From Daphnia carinata (taxonomy: Eukaryota; Arthropoda; Branchiopoda; Diplostraca; Daphniidae), in assembly GCF_022539665.2 (NCBI RefSeq), contig NW_026712539.1:1-25616 (forward strand): a stretch of DNA of 25,616 bases, given 5' to 3'. The position numbers and the translations under genes were made by a program. The notes under the pieces were generated by a model that searched no databases, had not been told where the DNA came from, and saw only the letters and a program-made list of their open reading frames with translations. This document shows, one piece after another, positions 15,201 to 25,616 of the stretch (positions within the stretch are counted from its first letter, which is position 1; each line of letters opens with the position of its first letter).

Positions 15201-16842
15201 TTTGAATGTAGATATTGAAACTCACTGTATCACACTATATTCACATTGAATACACGTATATTTGATGCTGTTTGAATGTAGATATTGAAACTGGTTCTAT
15301 AACACTATATTCACATTGAATACACGTATATTTGATGCTGTTTGAATGTAGATCATTGAAACTGAATCTATAACACTATATTCACATTGAATACACGTAT
15401 ATTTGATGCTGTTTGAATGTAGATCATGAAACTGATTCTATAACACTATATTCACATTGAATACACGTATATTTGATGCTGTTTGAATGTAGATATTGAA
15501 ACTCACTGTATCACACTATATTCACATTGAATACACGTATATTTGATGCTGTTTGAATGTAGATCATGAAACTGATTCTATAACACTATATTCACATTGA
15601 ATACACGTATATTTGATGCTGTTTGAATGTAGATATTGAAACTCACTGTATCACACTATATTCACATTGAATACACGTATATTTGATACTGTATGAATTA
15701 GATCAGGGAACTGATTCTATAACACTATAGTCACATTGAATACACATATATTTGATGCTGTTTGAATGTAGATATTGAAACTCACTGTATCACACTATAT
15801 TCACATTGAATACACGTATATTTGATACTGTTTGAATGTAGATCATGAAACTGATTCTATAACACTATATTCACATTGAATACACGTATATTTGATGCTG
15901 TTTGAATGTAGATATTGAAACTCACTGTATCACACTATATTCACATTGAATACACGTATATTTGATGCTGTTTGAATGTAGATATTGAAACTGATTCTAT
16001 AACACTATATTCACATTGAATACACGTATATTTGATGCTGTTTGAATGTAGATATTGAAACTCACTGTATCACACTATATTCACATTGAATACACGTATA
16101 TTTGATGCTGTTTGAATTTAGATCATGAAACTGATTCTATAACACTATATTCACATTGAATACACGTATATTTGATGCTGTTTGAATGTAGATATGAAAC
16201 TGAAACTCTATAACACTATATTCACATTGAATACACGTATATTTGATGCTGTTTGAATGTAGATATTGAAACTCACTGTATCACACTATATTCACATTGA
16301 ATACACGTATATTTGATGCTGTTTGAATGTAGATCATGAAACTGATTCTATAACACTATATTCACATTGAATACACGTATATTTTTGATGCTGTTTGATT
16401 GTAGATATTGAAACTCACTGTATCACACTATATTCACATTGAATACACGTATATTTGATGCTGTTTGAATGTAGATCATGAAACTGCTTCTGTAACACTA
16501 TATTCACCTTGAATACACGTATATTTGATGCTGTTTGAATGTAGATCATGAAACTGATTCTATAACACTATATTCACATTGAATACACGTATATTTGATG
16601 CTGTTTGAATGTAGATATTGAAACTGGTTCTATGAAACACACTGTATCACACTATATTCACATTGAATACACGTATATTTGATACTGTTTGAATTTAGAT
16701 CATGAAACTGATTCTATAACACTATATTCACATTGAATACACGTATATTTGATGCTGTTTGTATGTAGATCATGAAACTGATTCTATAACACTATATTCA
16801 CATTGAATACACGTATATTTGATGCTGTTTGAATATAGATAT
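12214..16842. repeat. 70-bp tandem satellite, central block (about 66 units)
   Basis: 4,629 bp of head-to-tail 70-bp units with very little divergence. Two joint types (GATATTGAAACTCACTGTATC and GATCATGAAACTGATTCTATA) often alternate, suggesting a 140-bp dimer. Rarer variants mark longer repeats: GCTTCTGTAAC joints at about 12435, 13347, 13837 and 16487, and CGTACATTTG with TTTGATTGTAG at about 12328, 13238, 13728 and 14358, spaced by multiples of 70. Occasional small indels occur (near 12909, 14653, 15350, 16203, 16383, 16632). No gene, RNA gene or mobile insertion is visible inside the block. Confidence 0.97.
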
Positions 16843-17767
16843 TGCAATAATCGGATCCCAGTCACGTCTGACGCAACTGGGGGATTAAGGCACACACAAT
16901 TACAATACTGACAACGGTCAGGTTAGTTTATTAACTTAATATTCTGGTCAGCGTTTTTGGTGCGTGGTACACAAATGGTGTTTGGTTAAGATCCGCCAGC
17001 CAGTCACGTCGGCTGCACGGATATGAAATGATCTACGGTTAGAAAAGCTAGGAAGGATAGGGTGCGGGAAATACTTACAGGGGAGCCATGGTGCGTATGG
17101 AGGTGGAGATGTTACGACGCGACTTCGGGCGGGGCAGCGTCGGAAGCACGGCAGCGGGCAGCGTCGGAAGCACGGCAGCGGGCAGCGTCGGGGGTACGGC
17201 GGCGGTGGCGTCGGAAGCACGACAGCGGTAAGGCAGCGTCTCGGTTGTTGACTTCACGGTAGGAGATTTTAAAGAACACGGTGGTGTGGTGCGCAACTAA
17301 AGTGTATTCTTCCTCGGGTAGGGCTACACAACACTTAACACTAGGCAGTGGTCGGCTTGGCACAAGGTAACTGCACACTTTAACAAAGTACGTCTAAAAC
17401 GCTACACAAAACTATAAGAACTACACGGTGGCAGGTTGGAAGAAGACTAAAAAAACTGCAGGGCCCAGGCGTGGGTTTTATACCACGCCTTGGCTTGATG
17501 ATGCTAAAGTTAGCGTGGGTACGCTAAAGTCAGCGTGGGGACGCTAAAGTTTTAGCGTGGGGTAATAAAACAGAAAAATAGTGTCAAGAAGGGAAGCGAG
17601 GTCAACTGATAAGGCTGGTGTCGTTGACACCTCGGTTAAACGGAAGAAAGCAATAAAAGAGAAATTTCAGTAAAAGGAGGTCAATGAGGGTGAAACACAA
17701 CATGAACAAGTACGCCAAATACTTAACTAAATTTATTTTAACTTTACGTTTCGCTGGAGTCTTTACA
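16843..17767 (-). repeat. 3' LTR of element 2 (925 bp)
   Basis: Full-length LTR with all three U3 repeats (17503-17562), TATA at 17476-17482, initiator at 17455-17458 and AATAAA at 16927-16932 on the minus strand. It differs from the left LTR of element 1 by one A in the run before the initiator; there it matches the 5' LTR of element 1. Confidence 0.95.
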
Positions 17768-17782
17768 TGACTCCCCTCCTCG
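17768..17782 (-). other. Polypurine tract, element 2
   Basis: Same purine-rich CGAGGAGGGGAGTCA on the minus strand, immediately before the LTR. Confidence 0.8.
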
Positions 17783-17824
17783 GAAGATTGCGCCCCGCAA
17801 TCGATTCCGCTAGCCGGCCACTGG

Positions 17825-18499
17825 TCACCTAGGATCGGTCCTGTTTTTGTCGTCGCTCATCGGCGTGGATGATCGTGGTTCCGGTTCCTCCTGGTTACTC
17901 CAAAGGTCAGCTACTAAGTTCTTCCAATTGGTGGTTTCCCAGTCGTCCTCGTCCTTCCTTTGGGAGGGAATCCGGTACTGGCGTTCGACGTATCGTGCTG
18001 CGGCGAAATCTTCTTCGTCGGAGTCCAAGGAGTAGTGGCTGCTCACGACGCTAACGTGGTGTTCTTCGCCTTGCATCCTGGCGATGCTGTCGTTTAACGC
18101 CGCGACATCCAGCCCGTTTTGCTGTATATCGCTGTCTGGCGTCAGACAGTATGGCGATCCCTGGGGGTAGGCGACCGCGCCCTCCGCTGGGTATAAGATC
18201 ACGGTCGACGTACCTGAGGAGAACGAGTCGTCCTCCCAAGACACGTCTTCGACAAGCAGGGAGGACTCGTCCGTGTCGTCGGTGACGTCGGATCCGTACG
18301 AGACTTCGCCGTCGTGAGGGTAATCCACACAACATAACATTTCATCGCCGTCGGTCACGTCCTGCACGTCGCTGTCGTTGGAGGGGTAGTCCGCGCAATA
18401 CAAGATGTCTTCATCGTCGGTGACGTACTGCATGTCGCTGTTGTTGGAGGGGTAGTCCGCGCAATACAAGATGTCTTCATCGTCGGTGACGTACTGCAT
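17825..18499 (-). CDS. Acidic accessory protein (fourth ORF), element 2
   Basis: 224 codons, identical in translation to the ORF at 1395-2069, including both 22-residue repeats. The splice acceptor CCCTAG|G is also kept (exon from 18539). Since the adjacent pol gene of this copy is broken, identity here may simply reflect recent duplication rather than selection. Confidence 0.62.
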   Translation of the reverse strand: MQYVTDDEDILYCADYPSNNSDMQYVTDDEDILYCADYPSNDSDVQDVTDGDEMLCCVDYPHDGEVSYGSDVTDDTDESSLLVEDVSWEDDSFSSGTSTVILYPAEGAVAYPQGSPYCLTPDSDIQQNGLDVAALNDSIARMQGEEHHVSVVSSHYSLDSDEEDFAAARYVERQYRIPSQRKDEDDWETTNWKNLVADLWSNQEEPEPRSSTPMSDDKNRTDPR

Positions 18500-18732
18500 G
18501 TCGCTATGGTCAGCGGTTTTGATTGACGAGGTTGGGGTCCTAGGGTAAATTCAGGTAGGATTAAGGATATGCTGGAGTTGGGGGTGGTCGTGGGGTGTGG
18601 TATGTGTCGGGGTATGGGTAGGGGGACATTCATACATAACATTTTACGGCTCATTAATACTATTCATGGTTGCCCTAAGGGTCTACAATGCTAAAAAAAA
18701 AAAAAAAAAAAAAAAAAGGGGGTGGGTCTTGG
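18500..18732 (-). other. env to fourth-ORF spacer, element 2, with expanded poly-T tract
   Basis: As in element 1, but the minus-strand T-run before AG is 25 long (18693-18717) instead of 14, and the adjoining C-run is five instead of six. The change is in non-coding sequence just after the env stop. It may be real slippage or a sequencing artefact of the homopolymer. Confidence 0.5.
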
Positions 18733-20664
18733 TTAGTGAGTTGAAAGGAGGGCGGCTGCTTCTCGTCGTTGTGACAAGTGGAGAGGGTAGGCGGTCGATT
18801 GTCCCAGGTACTGTGGGTTTAGGAAGGGTCTCGTCGTGCCGTTTGGTGCCGTTGCTGTTGGGGTTGGTATGGTGACGATGGTTACTGGGGCGCTTGGTGT
18901 TGGTCTTGCGACTGATGTGGGTCCCATCTCGACGTCTTGACGAATGGATTGTGGTGGTGTTAACCAGCTGCAGGGGTTGAAGTACCTGCAGCATGGAATA
19001 TATAATCCAAGGAGTGTGCCCAATCCACAGAACCGGAAGGCCAAGGCGATTGCCACTCCGACTCCTGACAGGACCCCGAAGCTGCGGAGCCAGGACCCGA
19101 GCCTTGCCATAAAGGAGATGTCCCTTGCTTGACCTGGATGGATGAGGATAGTATCCGTGTGTCGTTCGCCCGACATCTCCGTGACGTACCCCATTTGGAT
19201 GTATGCCAAAATGTCGGCCATGATCTTGGAGGCGCCCAGGGGGTGTGAAGCTATGGTGGGATGCAGTTGCACTATCATCCCTAAGGAGTCGTCTGCTTCC
19301 AGTGGGGTTGAGTCAATTAGGCGACGTCCGTGCATGGCCAAGCTGGGGTTTACTGGAGTCCAAGTGTTGTTTCGGAAGGTGTGTGCCTTGCCGTTAAAGT
19401 TGACGAAGTTCGCGTGCCAGTAACACTCGGAGAACTTCGTGAGTTCCCATCCATCTACGCTGATTGTACTATCCTCGGCCTTAGGCTGCGCGCCGCACGG
19501 TGTGAAAACGGTTTCGAAGGTGACGTTTTGCGGTGAACATTGCAATACGGACACGGAGTCGCCTATTGTTATCAGCTTGGTGCATAGAGGGAGGTCCAGG
19601 TGAGTAGCAGCTAACCAACTATCGTATTGCGCTGTTGTGGTAGCGGCGTGATAGGCTGCTCTGCGGCTCTCACACTGAAGGCTGTGTATCTCCCGGGCTA
19701 AGCGATTGGAGATTTCCATTGCAAAATCCCTAATGTACTGGATGTGGCTGGCATACTCGATTTCCGCCCGTGTTAGTGATGAGAGCGCGAGGCCTCCCGC
19801 TTCACTCGTCCGGTTGGTTGTTGGCTCGACTTTCTCTTCTATTTTGATGTTCTCTCGGACCGAGATGACGACTTTATCCATGCCCAGGACTGGGTGAAGT
19901 GTAGACGAGGTTTGATCATCGCAGGCTGAGCGGTTTTCCAACTTGTAGACGAAGTCTAGTTGTTTTGCCGGGTCACGTACTCGGAAAATGGTGTCGTTAT
20001 CCGTCGTGTACCTAACGCCGAAGCCGTGCTCTATCAATCTTAGTTCGCATGGTTTTGATTCTTTCCAGGAGTCTTCCCATACGAGGGTCACCAAGTTGTG
20101 CTGGAGGGAGCCACTGAGTGCTCCAGGGACGTCTCCGAGCGGGGAACTGATGGTGCAGTTGGGGCACTCTGATTGTAGGGTTACTTCTTCGAGACGGCAG
20201 TTAGTCATCCTTTCCGTGGTGGTCTGTAGCCAACTCGTTTCTACGAACGGGTAGCCTTCCAGGGCAAAAGCGTTTGGGCTGACGATGTCCATGGCCTTTC
20301 CACGGCACTGTCGCGAATCCCTCATCCGTCGACATGCTGCTGCGTCTACTTCAACGGGTTTGCGGCTGTGCGACACTTGGTTCCACTGCAGGAAGTCTTT
20401 GTAAACCGTTGTGGTCACTTCCCACATGCTGCATATGTGTCCCGCGAACCGTTTGACTTCTGGGAGCGAGGAGTAGATAGCGTACGCCACCGGTGTTGGT
20501 GGTGCGGGTGCCACTTCGTATGCACATTCCTTCTCTTCCATTTTGAGGAACCCTAGATTCACTGCGTTTTCGCAGTTACATACGGTGATGTTGAAAGCAG
20601 CCGCGAGGTTAAGGGGCGAAAGGACGAGTAGGGTCACCACAAAAAATCTAGGGGTACAAGACAT
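18733..20664 (-). CDS. env: Envelope-like glycoprotein (Env), element 2
   Basis: 643 codons from ATG 20664, identical in translation to the env of element 1: signal peptide, 16-cysteine ectodomain with seven sequons, transmembrane segment at about 529-559 and a Pro/Thr-rich tail. The frame is fully open although pol of this copy is broken. The spacer between it and the pol stop, 20665-20819, matches that of element 1. Confidence 0.85.
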   Translation of the reverse strand: MSCTPRFFVVTLLVLSPLNLAAAFNITVCNCENAVNLGFLKMEEKECAYEVAPAPPTPVAYAIYSSLPEVKRFAGHICSMWEVTTTVYKDFLQWNQVSHSRKPVEVDAAACRRMRDSRQCRGKAMDIVSPNAFALEGYPFVETSWLQTTTERMTNCRLEEVTLQSECPNCTISSPLGDVPGALSGSLQHNLVTLVWEDSWKESKPCELRLIEHGFGVRYTTDNDTIFRVRDPAKQLDFVYKLENRSACDDQTSSTLHPVLGMDKVVISVRENIKIEEKVEPTTNRTSEAGGLALSSLTRAEIEYASHIQYIRDFAMEISNRLAREIHSLQCESRRAAYHAATTTAQYDSWLAATHLDLPLCTKLITIGDSVSVLQCSPQNVTFETVFTPCGAQPKAEDSTISVDGWELTKFSECYWHANFVNFNGKAHTFRNNTWTPVNPSLAMHGRRLIDSTPLEADDSLGMIVQLHPTIASHPLGASKIMADILAYIQMGYVTEMSGERHTDTILIHPGQARDISFMARLGSWLRSFGVLSGVGVAIALAFRFCGLGTLLGLYIPCCRYFNPCSWLTPPQSIRQDVEMGPTSVARPTPSAPVTIVTIPTPTATAPNGTTRPFLNPQYLGQSTAYPLHLSQRREAAALLSTH

Positions 20665-20819
20665 GACAAGGGTTTGAGAACACAAAACGAGAAAAGAATT
20701 TTTTCTACTCTACTTAATCAAAGGGGCAATGAAATAATGGAGGGCACAACTGGCTTATACGAGGGTATACACGCGATTGGGGATGCTACATTTACTATTC
20801 TACTTCTAACGTGTTGTGG

Positions 20820-23800
20820 TTATTCAAAGTTGGGTGGGGGTCTGAGGACGTTTCGGGGTCGGAGGCCGGGGTGACGTTCAGGTAAGGGGGGCATGGCGGG
20901 GGTGAGGGAGAGGGGAGGGTTGAGGATTGGCGACGCTGGTACTATCTCATGCGCTGATATTTCCTCTCTAATTCCTTCTATCGGCTGGGACCACCCGTGG
21001 AAGTCTATGAGGTCCGTTTCGTCGAGGTCAGGGTGCTCTTCGTCGGCTGGGGCCGGGAGTTCCAATTCTTCCGTGAAGTTAGCGACCGGGGCTGGTCCAC
21101 GAGGGTCTGCGTGGTCGACGGTCGGCTCTTCCTTCCAGATCATGGATTCGTACAGTGGCTTGATGCGGTTCACGTGGACTCGTTGTGTTTGTTTACCTGG
21201 GCATTCTCGGATTTCTACAGTCTGGTTACTGTTTACCTTGATTACTCGGTATGGCCCTGCGAACCGTGGAATAAGCTTCTTACTGGTACCAGCCATCGGA
21301 GTCCTGACATCGATGAGGACCTTATCCCCGGCTTTGAAGTCATATTCCTTGGCACGTTTGTCGTACTGCGCTCGCTGTTGCTCTCTGGCTTGGGCTAGAT
21401 TTTCCTTAACTAGGAGGAAGGCTTCGTGAAGGCGTTGCATGGTTTGACTTTTGTAATCCGAGGGTGTGATAATGTTTGTTGCTGGGGCCAGCAGGAATTG
21501 GTCGATGGGCATCGTAGGGTCACGACCATGGTTGAGAAAGTACGGTGTTTCCAAAGTGGAGGAGTGTACGGAATTTCTGTAAGCGAATGCCACCGGTCCT
21601 AACATTTCTTCCCACTTCGCAAATCCTCTGTCCATGTATTTCCGTAACATTTCTACGACTGTTTTGTTAAATCTCTCCGTGAGGCCGTTAGTCTGAGGGT
21701 GGTAAGCGGTTGTTTTCAGGTGTTTGATTTGTAGCTTGTCGCAGAGCGACGAGAAGAGTTCGGAGGTGAAGTTTGACCCGCGGTCGGTTATAATTACTCT
21801 TGGGGGGCCGTGATATAAAATTATTTTGTCCATCAGGGCCCTACTCGTCGTCAGGGCGGTTTGGTCTGGTAGCGGAATGACTTCCACCCATTTTGTGAAA
21901 TAGTCGGTGATGACGAGGATGTGGTTGTTCCCTTGCAGAGAGTGGGGTTGGATGGGCCCTAGGAAATCCATTCCCAGTACCTCAAATGGTCTCGACGCAA
22001 GGTCTAACGGGTTCAGGAAGGCGCGTAGACTGGATCGTCGTTGGAGGGCGCAAGATGCACAAGCCAGACAATACTCTTTGACGTCGGAGAGCATCATCGG
22101 CCAGTAATACTTGTCCCGCAGCCGTAGGACGGTCCTTTGGTAAGCAAGGTGGCCAGAGATTGGGGAGTCGTGGTATTCTTGAAGCAGGGGTTTCCTTAAG
22201 TTGAGAGGGACTACCACTTGTTGTTGGGTGAAGTGTCGTCTCTTTTTGGACGTTGGTTCGTTCCGACGGAACAGTACGCCGCCAGAGATCGAGTATAGGT
22301 CGATTTCTTTCACCCAGATCTGTGTGTTGTTTTCTTCACTCAGAACTCCGTCTTCTAGGTATTTCTTGATGTCGTTGCAGAGAGCGTCTTGCTGTTGTTC
22401 GATCAGCATGGCATCGTCAGTTTTCGGGAATGTTTGAACCGCGTTGACGGGGATCCGCGATAAAAAGTCCGCGTTTTCGTGTACTCTGCCAGGGCGGTAC
22501 CTGATGGAGTACTTGAGGTTGGCTAACATTATGGCCCATCTTCCGAGCCGACCGGTTTCATCTTTGAAAGTTTGTAACCATTGTAATGGTCGGTGGTCGC
22601 TGATGATGACAAAAGGCTCGTCTTGGAGATAGTGGCGGAAACGTTTTATCCCAAAAATGACTGCGGCAGCCTCCTTCTCGATGGTTGAGTAATTCACTTC
22701 AGCTTTGTTCAGGTGCCGGCTTGCATAAGCGATCGGTTGATCCTTTCCTTCGTGTAGCTGGGAGAGAACGGCACCTAGCCCGTAGTCACTGGCATCGGTG
22801 TAGATTAGGAATTCCTTCGTGAAGTCTGGATAAGCCAGGATGGGTTCTGTCGTGAGGCAATTCTTAAGGAACTCGAAGGCTTTTTTCTTCAGGGCCCCAC
22901 ACTATCTTGTCTTGCGGTCTTGCTTTTGTCTGCGATAGTAGTGGGTGGGCGGTAGTGGAGAAGCCTTTGATAAACCGGCGGTAATAGGAGGCCAGCCCCA
23001 AAAAGGACTGCAACTCCTTGACGGTTTGGGGTCGGTTGTAGGTAGCTAGTGCCTCCACTTTAGCTGGATCTGGTGCTACCCCTTCCGCTGAAATGACGTG
23101 GCCCAAGTATTGCACGGACCTCGCCAAGAATTTGCACTTAGACAGTTTTATCCTGAGGTTGGCTTTCTCCAGTAGTGCGAAGACCTTGCCTAGGTTTTCC
23201 ATGTGTTCTGCGTGCGTCTTCGAAAACACGATGATGTCGTCTAGGTACACAAGGCAGGTTTTTCCGATTTCTTCCTGCAGGACGAAGTTCATAAGCCTCT
23301 GGAAAGTTCCGGGAGCGTTAGTGAGTCCGAATGCGAGGCGGTTCCATTCGTACAGGTTATTCTCTACGATGAAGGCGGTCTTCTCTTTTGAAGCTTCCTC
23401 CATCTCTATCTGCCAGTAACCGGAAGCTAAATCCAGGGTGGAAAAGCATTTCTGGCCGTGTAGCAGGTCTAGCACGTCGTCGATTCTGGGTAGGGGGAAT
23501 GAGTCTTTCTTGGTAACCGAGTTCAGCTTCCGGTAGTCTATACATAGCCGGTCGTCCCCTGTCTTCTTCTTCACAAGTACAATCGGGGCGGCCCATGGGG
23601 AGAGTGATGGTCGTATGATATCATTTTCCAGTAATTCCTCGATGATCTTCTTCGACACTTCCTTTTGACGGGGTGATGCCCGGTAGGGCCTCTGGCGGAT
23701 GGGTCCCTGTCCTTGCGTGTCGATCACATGTTTTACTAATCCTGTGTTGCCTAAATCGCTGGTTTTGAATGCGAAGATGTGCTGGTTCGCCAAGAGCAGG

Positions 23801-24813
23801 TTGCGCAAACTGTTCTTGACGTCTTCAGCGACATCTGGCAGGGCAGCTTCGAGAACGGCAGGGTGAAAGATAGGGGATTCGGTGGAGCAGGATGCCACGT
23901 AGGTACGTGGTTTGATAGTCACGTGCCCTAGAGTGGTGTAACGAGGCAGGTTGATGGTGCAGTTGGTCTCGTTGATTAACATGATGCGGAACAATCCATT
24001 CTTCAACGGCGTCGAGACGAAAGGATCCAATCGGAGTCCGGGGGGTAGACGGGAGTCTTTGACGAAGAAACAGGCATTGTCGAGAGATAGCTTGAAGTCA
24101 CTATTCTCGCTCTCCACCACGCATGCGGATGATGGAGGTACTTTAATTCGATGGGCCGCCATCATGGTCGGCTGGTCTTCGGTCTGGAGCTGATCAGACT
24201 CCTTCACACGGTAGACGCGCCTTTCACGACCGTCGATCACGAACTTATGTTTATAAAGAGCGTCTAAACCTAGAACGCAATCTTCCATAATCCCTTGAAC
24301 GACGATGAACTCTTGCTGGAAGGGTTCACGGGGCCTCTCGTCCTCGACGAGAAGGGTTAATATTACTGTTCCCTGGCAGATCAGGGGCCTGTTGTTAATG
24401 TCAAAGAGGTCGACGGCTACCTCCTTTGAATGCTCCATATTGGTTCCTCGCTTCTGGAGTTTGTCGAAAAGTGTACTGCTGACGAGACTCTTTCCTGCTC
24501 CGCTATCCACTAGTGCTCGGAATGAGCAGTGTCCTGCGTATAGGTTAAGTCTTGGGGTGGCTGGGGTGTCGGATACGGCCTTGACGAATTGTTGGGGCTT
24601 AGGGTATCCACCGAGGGGCCCAACGTGCTGATCGGTGGCGACTAGTTTTCCGCCTTTGACCGCAGAATGCCCGGTCGAGCTGAGGGCGATCCTGCCGTAT
24701 GCGATGGTGGTGGGGGTGGAGGATTTTTGATCGTGGGGCAGAAACTGTGGCGATGCCCCATTTCGTTGCAGCGGCTGCATTTGTCGTTTCGCTGAAGGTA
24801 TCTGGCGATGCAA
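20820..24813 (-). pseudogene. pol: Pol polyprotein, element 2, broken by a frameshift
   Basis: Same gene as 4380-8375. A pyrimidine-rich run at 22881-22890 is 2 bp shorter than its counterpart at 6441-6452, shifting the frame. The upstream part (24813-22864; 649 codons with a short out-of-frame tail) keeps the protease DSGA and the whole RT including YLDD. RNase H and integrase continue in another frame and stay open down to 20820. The break falls between the RT connection and RNase H, so this copy would make RT without RNase H or integrase. A sequencing error in the run is possible. Confidence 0.85.
24608..24651 (-). promoter_or_regulatory. Gag-Pol frameshift signal, element 2
   Basis: GGAAAAC at 24651-24645, gag stop TAG, and the same 7-bp hairpin (arms 24638-24632 and 24614-24608), unchanged from element 1. 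Confidence 0.65.
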
Positions 24814-25616
24814 TTCTCCGTTGTGTGACCTCCGTACGTGTTGTGGAATTCACACAACACCGCTGTCCTCCTGAACGCTTCGGGCTGCGATGCGATGGGG
24901 TCTTGTGATTTAGGTGCTTGGTGGGTTAGCTGGCGCTGCAGATCGGTAAGACGGTGTTGAAGCTCTAGGGTCTGGTCAGAAGCGTTTCTTTCGATTTTCG
25001 TATTGAGCTTTTCTAAAGCCTCCAGTACCCCTGCCAACTCGGCGTTGCGGTTGCTTGGGATGTTAGGGGACGCATACGCAGCCTGAATGCGCACCCTCGC
25101 CTGGCCTTCTTCAATAGCCATTGCTGCCAACTCGGCTTTGTCGATTAATGTTTCGAAGGAATGAAACTCCTTGTGTTTCAGCCTGGGTTGGAGGTCGTAT
25201 TGGAGGCCTTCGATAAATTTATCCATCATCATTTGTTCTCGAGATGCTGCAGTGGCAGCATCGAGGATACCTTCCATGGGGTACGCCTTGTAGAACGCCT
25301 TCCTTATGCGATTAGCGTAACGTCGCATGTTTTCCTCGGGTTCTCGCTTCATATTATGAAACTCTACACTCCTCTGTGACCTTGTTTCGTGGAGTGAAAG
25401 AGGTTTAAGGAGCCTTTCTTTGACGGCTGAGTAATCCGGGGAGCGGATGGGATTGTCCAGTTTGAAATTGTCGAATTCCTCAGCGGCTTCTCCGTAGAGT
25501 TTGACCGCATGAGGCGGAGTTTCCTCGCCTCTTCGAAATTGCCCAAGTCGAGAGTGGCCTCGAGGTGTGCCACCCAGTCATCGAACCGGCCGGATCGTTG
25601 CCTGTCGCAAAAGATG
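24642..25616 (-). pseudogene. gag: Gag, element 2: 3' part only, with indels near the window end
   Basis: Matches the last 325 or so codons of gag: part of the capsid domain, both zinc motifs and the proline-rich tail. The frame is clean from 24642 to about 25387. Compared with element 1 there is then a 1-base loss near 25388, a 1-base gain near 25402, a substitution at 25438 and a 1-base loss near 25502. The first two offset each other; the last shifts the frame again. The rest of gag lies outside the window. The tight cluster at the very end suggests poor sequence quality rather than decay. Confidence 0.75.

Larger units (their letters stand above)
16843..25616 (-). mobile_element. Second copy of the same retrotransposon, element 2 (cut by window end)
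   Basis: Near-identical to 414-9179 of element 1. It contains the 3' LTR, polypurine tract, fourth ORF, env, broken pol and the 3' part of gag; the rest, including the 5' LTR, lies beyond the window. It follows the same ATAT-ending satellite variant as element 1. Differences seen: one base in an LTR A-run, poly-A 25 versus 14 (plus strand), 2 bp lost in pol, and several changes in the last 230 bp. Because pol is broken, it would need Pol supplied in trans. Confidence 0.95.

Noticed and set aside
12214-16842. Regularly repeated units resembling a CRISPR array
   Set aside because: The whole 70-bp period is conserved, there are no unique spacers, and the context is a eukaryotic retrotransposon. 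It is satellite DNA.

Overview
This is a eukaryotic, probably arthropod, genomic window. About 5 kb of AT-rich tandem satellite DNA with a 70-bp unit alternates with two minus-strand copies of a large, env-carrying Ty3/Gypsy (Metaviridae) LTR retrotransposon. Arthropod origin is an inference. It rests on the element type, a CAGT initiator downstream of a TATA box, and 4-bp ATAT target duplications like those of several insect Gypsy elements. No host gene, tRNA, rRNA or prokaryotic feature is visible.

Layout: satellite 1-413; element 1, complete, 414-12213 (11,800 bp, flanked by ATAT duplications); satellite 12214-16842 (about 66 units); element 2, 16843 to the window end, cut inside gag. Read along the minus strand, element 1 runs 5' LTR (12213-11316), primer binding site complementary to a tRNA-Leu 3' end, a 508-nt leader with a short-repeat array, gag (867 codons, with a zinc knuckle), pol (protease, RT, RNase H, integrase) in the -1 frame, env (643 codons, signal peptide and transmembrane anchor), a fourth acidic ORF with 22-residue repeats, polypurine tract, and 3' LTR (1337-414).

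Expression: a TATA box and initiator in the LTR would start the RNA. Gag-Pol probably arises by -1 ribosomal frameshifting. A slippery-like GGAAAAC abuts the gag stop and is followed after 6 nt by a 7-bp hairpin. The first AUG of the transcript lies in the LTR in a strong context, 11 nt upstream of a consensus splice donor. Its reading phase fits the acceptor in front of the fourth ORF. This suggests a spliced accessory product, as in complex retroviruses. Env probably also comes from a spliced RNA.

The two elements sit at the same satellite junction with the same unusual satellite variants beside them. The roughly 16.4-kb unit of element plus satellite was therefore probably duplicated as a block, unless this is an assembly artefact. 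Element 1 has all four ORFs open. Element 2 has a 2-bp deletion that breaks pol, a longer homopolymer (25 versus 14), and a cluster of small indels in the last 230 bp of the window.
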